Shown: positions 59,268 to 64,000 of the stretch, in pieces
Layout: every line of letters begins with the position of its first letter
How positions within the stretch are numbered: position 1 is the stretch's first letter
DNA from: Inonotus obliquus
Taxonomy: Eukaryota > Basidiomycota > Agaricomycetes > Hymenochaetales > Hymenochaetaceae
Direction: 5' to 3'
DNA length: 64,000 nucleotides
Assembly (NCBI GenBank): GCA_032164295.1
Contig: JAJHTX010000001.1
Span: forward strand, 2,108,001 to 2,172,000
Translations under genes and position numbers: made by a program
Notes under the pieces: model-generated
What the model saw: only the letters and a program-made list of their open reading frames with translations
The model's database searches: none
Told to the model about the DNA's origin: nothing

Positions 59268-60783
59268 TTAGCCACGTAAACTAATACTCAAACACTTTCT
59301 TAACGCGCTGAACGATCGAGAAGATGCATCCGCTTCCTTGACTTTGCTCCCGTTGAAAAAGGGTTCCACGCAAGTCTTTGCAATAAGTTCGAATAGATCC
59401 TCGAGGATCCACCTGAGTCTGCTTCCTGTCATTTGAATCGCAGGCTCCGAGTTGAATTCTAACAACTTCACCAAGAATCGTCCAGCGGTAGTGCCAGGTG
59501 GAGCGTGGCTTACTAGAAAGTCTACGCCGTATAGTTCAAATGCATTCGGCAGGGGCTTTGAAGAAATACGCATGAGATAACGTGGGTCCGAGGCTTTAGG
59601 AGAAAGGCGAGGTGTACTGGTATACGTACTTGAAAGTGAACTGGCATCTGCAGAACCGCCTTGAAAGTTTCGGTCAGAGCATCTACCATTTGACTCATGA
59701 TCGAAGCTACGTCTTCATCGGAAAATTGTGGCTCCCGGGCATGATCATTACCGGATAAAATGCTACATCCAACAAGCTCATGCAGCAAACGGACATTCGC
59801 TTCGCCCTCGGATCCTTGGAGGCAAGTGTTGGTCAGATGCGGGCGGAGATCAAGATCTCCTAATACATCAGAAGCTCGGGATGGCTCCGTGTATTTCTCC
59901 GAGGAGAAAAGAGCAAGAACTCGAGGATACAGATAAACAGAAAGCGCTCCTGATGCGATGCAGTAAACGCGAAGATGGAACTGGAACACAATTGTGAGCC
60001 GGTCTTGAACTTCAAAGAAATACTAACACGGACCTTTCGCCCCTCCAGCCCTTTTTTCATTTGAGCTGCGCCTTCCGGACTAGCGTACGCTTGGAACGGA
60101 TCCATGAGGACAGGTTCGGCCAGGTATTCCTGGACAAGAACAATCAGTCTACGGATGGAAATAGAAATAAAGGAAAGGACCTGAATGACGAAGTGACGAA
60201 GCTGAGATAGTAAGACGTTGGTATCTTCCCCTGCAGCAGATTCCGTGTCGCTCTCGTCGGAATCGTGTTCCTCAAATTCCTCAAAGATGCGTTGCAGGGC
60301 CTCTTTGGATTTGAAGAGTCGGATTCCCATTCCTCGATCTGCCATCCCTGGTTTCAATATCCACCACTTGTCCGGGTACTGCTCAATCTCATTGGCTAGA
60401 TCCCAGAGCTCGTCACTCCATAGTTCATCTAATTCATCGGCGTATGAAATTTCAATGTCCCATGTTCGTGGTACATACTGAATGAGGGAGGAATCAGGAT
60501 ACTTTGTCGTATAGGCGCGGATACAACGATGGAGAAAGTGTTTCCGGATGAGAGCTTTTCTGATAATGTACGAAGACGAAAGGACAGAAGCAGGTCTTGA
60601 TAATGTGAGTTCATGGTCGATGGAGTCGTACGTCGCCCACTGGAGGAGAGGTTTCCCATCAGAGGCTGAAGGCGATGGTATGAATGTTGGAATTGAGCGT
60701 TGAGAAAGTTTTTCAATCGCTCTGTGGACGAGTGATCCCGTGAGAGGAGCTCCGGGCCAGTCTGCAAAGATATCGAGTTCCAT
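59268..60783 (-). CDS. Tubulin-tyrosine ligase family protein (TTL-like)
   Basis: ATP-grasp enzyme of the TTL superfamily, members of which add tyrosine or glutamate to tubulin tails; the fungal members (yeast Pby1 type) are associated with P-bodies and their substrate is not settled. From ATG at 60783: MELDIFADWPGAPLTGSLVH, LQWATYDSIDHELTLSRPAS, YIIRKALIRKHFLHRCIRAY, ATP-grasp motifs WWILKPGMADRGMGIRLF and FVIQEYLAEPVLM, GRKFHLRVYCIASGALSVYL, and the metal-binding end PNAFELYGVDFLV and VKLLEFNSEPAIQMTG. Ends LRKCLSISLRG. About 430 residues, three introns. An in-frame ATG at 60831 could add 16 residues. Its start is 276 bp from the divergent MMM1 start. Confidence 0.88.
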
Positions 60784-61059
60784 CACTAGTATAAGAGTTA
60801 GAGGGCAACTTTGAGTTGCAGACCAGGTCATCAGAATTTTCGTTTCAGCAGCGGACTGATCTACGGCGATCGACGCGCACGAGCGGCGTTACGGACGGAA
60901 ACTGGCACGCGCGTCGTGAACATGTTATTTATTGACACTCGCCATGACCACCCACGGACGCGTATGACAATTTTTCCAAGTCTTACGTTCCGAGTCCTAC
61001 GTTGTAGAGAGCCGCTACACGCAAAATAATCGTTCCTACCAGCAGTTTATGTCATATTC

Positions 61060-62196
61060 ATGGGCTCGAACTACCTGTTTTCTTTAACGCCGACCTTCAC
61101 CCAAGGCCTGTTGCTGGGACAACTGTCCATCCTCGCTTTGCTCACCCTCATCCTCAAATATCTTTTCCTCGACTCTGAGCCCCAAGAAAACTCGCCACCT
61201 CTGTCCTACACGGCTCCATCATTTGATCAAGAACGCTCTCGCAAGACTCGAGCGAGCTTCTCTCTTGATTCTGACCCCGAGGAAGGATCCGAGTCTGCAG
61301 CGTGGTTCAATTTAATCCTCAGGCAGGTGAATGACGCTCGTTGAACTGTAGCCAATCGTGCTCTGACTCTGTAATTTTGGTCGGCTTCTAGGTTGTTGAA
61401 ACATACAGGTCAAAACTCCGGAACGACCTACCTGGACCCGAAGGAGATGAAATTGCACGCCGTAGGATAGAACGTTATGCGAACACAATTCGTCCCACGA
61501 GCTTCATAGTGGGTATCAAGTGGAGTCTGCTACCTTGTCTCATTAATCTCGTCTACTCTAGGACCCTATACGCATTCTCTCTGTCGACTTGGGTTCATCC
61601 GCACCTCGGATCTTAAATCCCAGAGTTAAAGATCGAAACGTCAGGCTCAAGGAACCAGAGGTGAGTAGTACTCACATGGTATCTCTTGTGTGTGCTCCGT
61701 GCTCATTGTCTAACAGCAGGCTATATTCGATATGTCATACGTTGATACCCTGTCCGTTTCGCTTTCGACCTCAGTGCTGTTCCATTATCCCCTACCTTTC
61801 TTCGTCCGACTTCCAGTAACCCTGAACGTCTCACTATCAATATTTTCGGCACCCGTAAGTGTGGGAAATTCCCTATGAGCTCGCTTCCCTCTAATCACAC
61901 ATTTGCGTTTTGTATCCCAGGTCACAATAACTCCTCCTGATCCCCTTTCATCAAACCCAACTCTCACAATATCTCTGCCTAGCAACTTCACATTGGAGTT
62001 GAAAACAACATCATTAATGGGAAGCCGTGCCAAATTGGCAGATGTCCCTAAACTTCACGAGATGATTCAGGCTCAGGTTCGACGGGTGCTTGCCGAACGT
62101 GGAACATGGAAGGTGGTAATGCCTTGGCTGACGACCGTCGAGGAAGTGAAGGAAGAACTGTCGAGGGAAGAATCTATTATGTTTGATGTGGATTGA
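61060..62196 (+). CDS. MMM1: Maintenance of mitochondrial morphology protein 1 (ERMES subunit)
   Basis: ER-membrane anchor of the ER-mitochondria encounter structure, with an SMP domain that moves phospholipids. MGSNYLFSLTPTFTQGLLLG and the single membrane segment LSILALLTLILKYLFL open the protein, with no cleavable signal. The SMP domain starts at SAAWFNLILRQVVETYRSKL and includes SFIDPIRILSVDLGSSAPRI, DTLSVSLSTSVLFHYPLPFF, VRLPVTLNVSLSIFSAPVTI, SNFTLELKTTSLMGSRAKLA and ends IQAQVRRVLAERGTWKVVMP. About 310 residues, shorter than ascomycete Mmm1, in six exons. VPS13, at the other end of the window, acts in a parallel lipid-transfer route; the linkage is probably coincidence. Confidence 0.93.
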
Positions 62197-62331
62197 ATTT
62201 CCTGTGTAGTTTACTCACATAATTTTAATTATTGATCACTGCTGTTGGCGTCACGTGAATCGTGGACTTGACGCGGTACCCGGAATGTTTTTTGACCATC
62301 CCATCAACGACTCTCATCACCAGAGCTTAAC

Positions 62332-62961
62332 ATGACGACAACAGCGTCAAACGTAGTATTTGATGACCTCTTCACGATAAATGCAATCGACAAAGACGGC
62401 AAAAAATTCGATAGAGGTACTCCCAAGATTCACCTAGACGTGACTTGAGCTGACTTTACGCAGTCTCTCGTCTCTTTGCGCATTCATCAAACTACGATAT
62501 GGACTTGACACTCGATTACAACACGGAACTCTATCCGTTGAAAAATGGGGAGAGCTTCTCTCTTGTTCTGGCTTCTTCTTTAGTTCGAGGTATCGAGGGT
62601 GGTGCAGTTAACGGGGCCGATGCCGACGAAGAGAAAGACACGCACATATGGCGACCGGATGGAAAGGGCCGGAGAGGATTGGAAGAGGATTATGAATATG
62701 TGATGTACGGCAGGGTGCGCTGTCTACCTACCTTGTTGCGATGCTGAGACTGACCAAGATTCTACAGGTATACAAGTTTGACGGAGTAGCTGCAGAAGTC
62801 GTGTAAGATTGTGTTTATTTTCATTACATTGTTTCGCTGATAAAAGTTTAAGGACTGCATACATGTCTTTTGGTGGACTACTCATGACGCTGACTGGTTC
62901 ATACCGACACATGACTGGCATTGTTCTGGGTGATCCTATCTATCTGTTGCTGAGGAGATAG
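62332..62961 (+). CDS. RPB8: DNA-directed RNA polymerases I, II and III subunit RPABC3 (Rpb8)
   Basis: Small OB-fold subunit shared by all three nuclear RNA polymerases. MTTTASNVVFDDLFTINAID, KDGKKFDRVSRLFAHSSNYD, MDLTLDYNTELYPLKNGESF, SLVLASSLVRGIEGG, then DYEYVMYGRVYKFDGVAAEV, TAYMSFGGLLMTLTGSYRHM and the end GDPIYLLLRR. About 155 residues, with the usual acidic loop enlarged (NGADADEEKDTHIWRPDGK). Three introns, all in frame (near 62.42, 62.74 and 62.83 kb). Confidence 0.95.
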
Positions 62962-63192
62962 ACTTCAATATTACCAAATAATTGCATGTCACAGTTGTTA
63001 TCACGCGTGGCTCAAGTGTCGCCACGTCCGCATGTGACCTGGAGGCGGAACTTGATGCCTAGACAGTGTCGTGGACGCGTACACGCACATGACTTCTCGA
63101 AGCAAGGACATAACGTAGGTTGTGCATCAATTCATGGCTCTACTATAATTGAACAGTACAAAGAATGTTCATTCCGTCGCAGCTCTACAAGG

Positions 63193-63638
63193 TTAGATGG
63201 CGTTGTTCTCCTCCAGAATCGAACGAGAGTGATTCTTCGCATCCTCTGAGACATTCGGGTTCTTCAGAGTAGCCTACAAAGGGGATTCAACACAAGGTCG
63301 GATTTTCATACTATTTTCCCCACCTTATGGCCACCAAGGAAATTGCCAGAGTTCTTGCCAGCCTGCGAGTCGGAATCGTTGGACTGGTTCGGCAGTTCTC
63401 CCCTCTGCTCCAACTCGTCGAGCGCCTGCTGAGAATTCTGCTTCGCCTCATCCGAAACCTTTGGGTTGGCCAAGGTGGCCTCTGAGTAACCGACGGTTTA
63501 GTAAGCGAAAGAAAGGACAAGTCGTCGACATACTGTGACCACCGGCAACCTATCGATATGTGTAAAGTTATGTTAACGCCCGTCTGGCTCTGCGGAGGGT
63601 CATGTACTCACGTTTCCAGAGTTCTTCTGAGCTGACAT
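63193..63638 (-). CDS. CON-6 (conidiation-specific protein 6) repeat protein
   Basis: Small hydrophilic protein of the CON-6 family, first found in Neurospora conidia; its molecular role is unknown. Two tandem copies of the domain: SGNVAGGHKATLANPKVSDE with AKQNSQQALDELE, and SGNFLGGHKATLKNPNVSED with AKNHSRSILEEN. Read from ATG at 63638 (MSAQKN) over four exons: 27, 16, about 158 and about 81 nt; 93 residues in all. The 16-nt exon lies at 63534-63549. An intron falls between the Lys and the Ala of GGHK-ATL in both repeats. The end, NNAI, has its stop at 63193. Confidence 0.9.
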
Positions 63639-64000
63639 GTCGACGAAGTTTGAGTGAGATTGTTTGAGAGGAGGTAAAGTAGGTCAAGTTCTTTTTCGTA
63701 TCCAGTACGAATGAACGGGTTTATATACTCCTTGACCAGCGCAACTGCGTCATTATCTTTCGTCATGAAAATCGTCAGTATTTGCATCATAAAGAGGACC
63801 GGCATCGAGAGGCGCTGGATCGGTACAAGTACACTAACACCATAAAAGGACATACAGGAGCTTCCTTTGACATATGCTTCTCTCTGATCGACAGCCGAAA
63901 AATAGTATGATACTAGTCCATCATTCAGTATTCTATAGAATTATACCACTTCAACGCGCATGCAGCATACCTGTCGAACGAATGCTGGACATCTCAAACA
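63639..64000. other. Upstream region of the CON-6 gene
   Basis: No gene recognised up to the window edge. The 81-codon minus-strand frame at 63608-63853 overlaps the CON-6 start in another frame and has no support. Confidence 0.4.

Noticed and set aside
1544..62196. VPS13 and MMM1 as a lipid-transfer gene cluster
   Set aside because: They act in parallel routes, but lie about 48 kb apart with many unrelated genes between, so linkage is most likely chance.

Overview
The window is nuclear DNA of a filamentous fungus, very probably a basidiomycete of the Agaricomycetes type. Nearly every gene is cut by several 50-70 nt GT-AG introns, and genes are packed closely on both strands. The gene set also fits: two Zn2Cys6 regulators with a fungal-specific transcription factor domain, Hsp104, the ERMES subunit Mmm1, a CON-6 repeat protein and a CPSF30 with a zinc knuckle. 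I saw no prokaryotic operons, phage or CRISPR.

Layout. 1-822: a short AT-rich element with matching terminal inverted repeats, probably a non-autonomous DNA transposon. 1544-13182 (+): a complete VPS13 lipid-transfer gene. 13467-17878 (-): a DENN-domain protein. 18492-20547 (+): NIPA-type magnesium transporter. 20714-21660 (+): complex I subunit NDUFS6. 22239-25573 (-): Ime2/RCK-type protein kinase. 26233-27594 (-): PRPP synthetase. 28289-30778 (-): decapping enzyme Dcp2. 31089-34125 (+): Hsp104. 34448-36159 (-): uncharacterised protein. 36299-37435 (-): prephenate dehydratase. 37792-40920 (-): Zn2Cys6 regulator A. 41280-43164 (-): importin alpha, head to head with LSM5 (43317-43797, +). 44508-44938 (+): mitochondrial bS16m. 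45126-46047 (-): acyl-CoA-binding/ankyrin protein. 46212-47663 (-): succinyl-CoA ligase alpha. 47956-51216 (-): Mtr10/transportin-3, head to head with YTH1/CPSF30 (51363-52463, +). 52712-53311 (+): truncated MDR dehydrogenase. 53803-56769 (-): Zn2Cys6 regulator B. 57746-58580 (-): UPF0047/YjbQ protein. 59268-60783 (-): tubulin-tyrosine-ligase-like protein. 61060-62196 (+): MMM1. 62332-62961 (+): RPB8. 63193-63638 (-): CON-6 repeat protein.

The genes are mostly conserved housekeeping functions (membrane contact sites, mRNA decay and processing, nuclear import, mitochondrial metabolism, purine and aromatic amino-acid precursors) and do not form one pathway. The unexpected signal is in gene structure: several genes contain extremely small exons. 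The strongest case is the PRPP synthetase gene, where the conserved NLYAEP motif is restored only if a single nucleotide (26893) is an exon between two canonical introns. A 5-nt exon beside GC-AG introns occurs in regulator A, 6- and 12-nt exons in the UPF0047 gene and a 16-nt exon in the CON-6 gene. All exon structures were inferred by reading frames, splice signals and family motifs; no transcript evidence was available.
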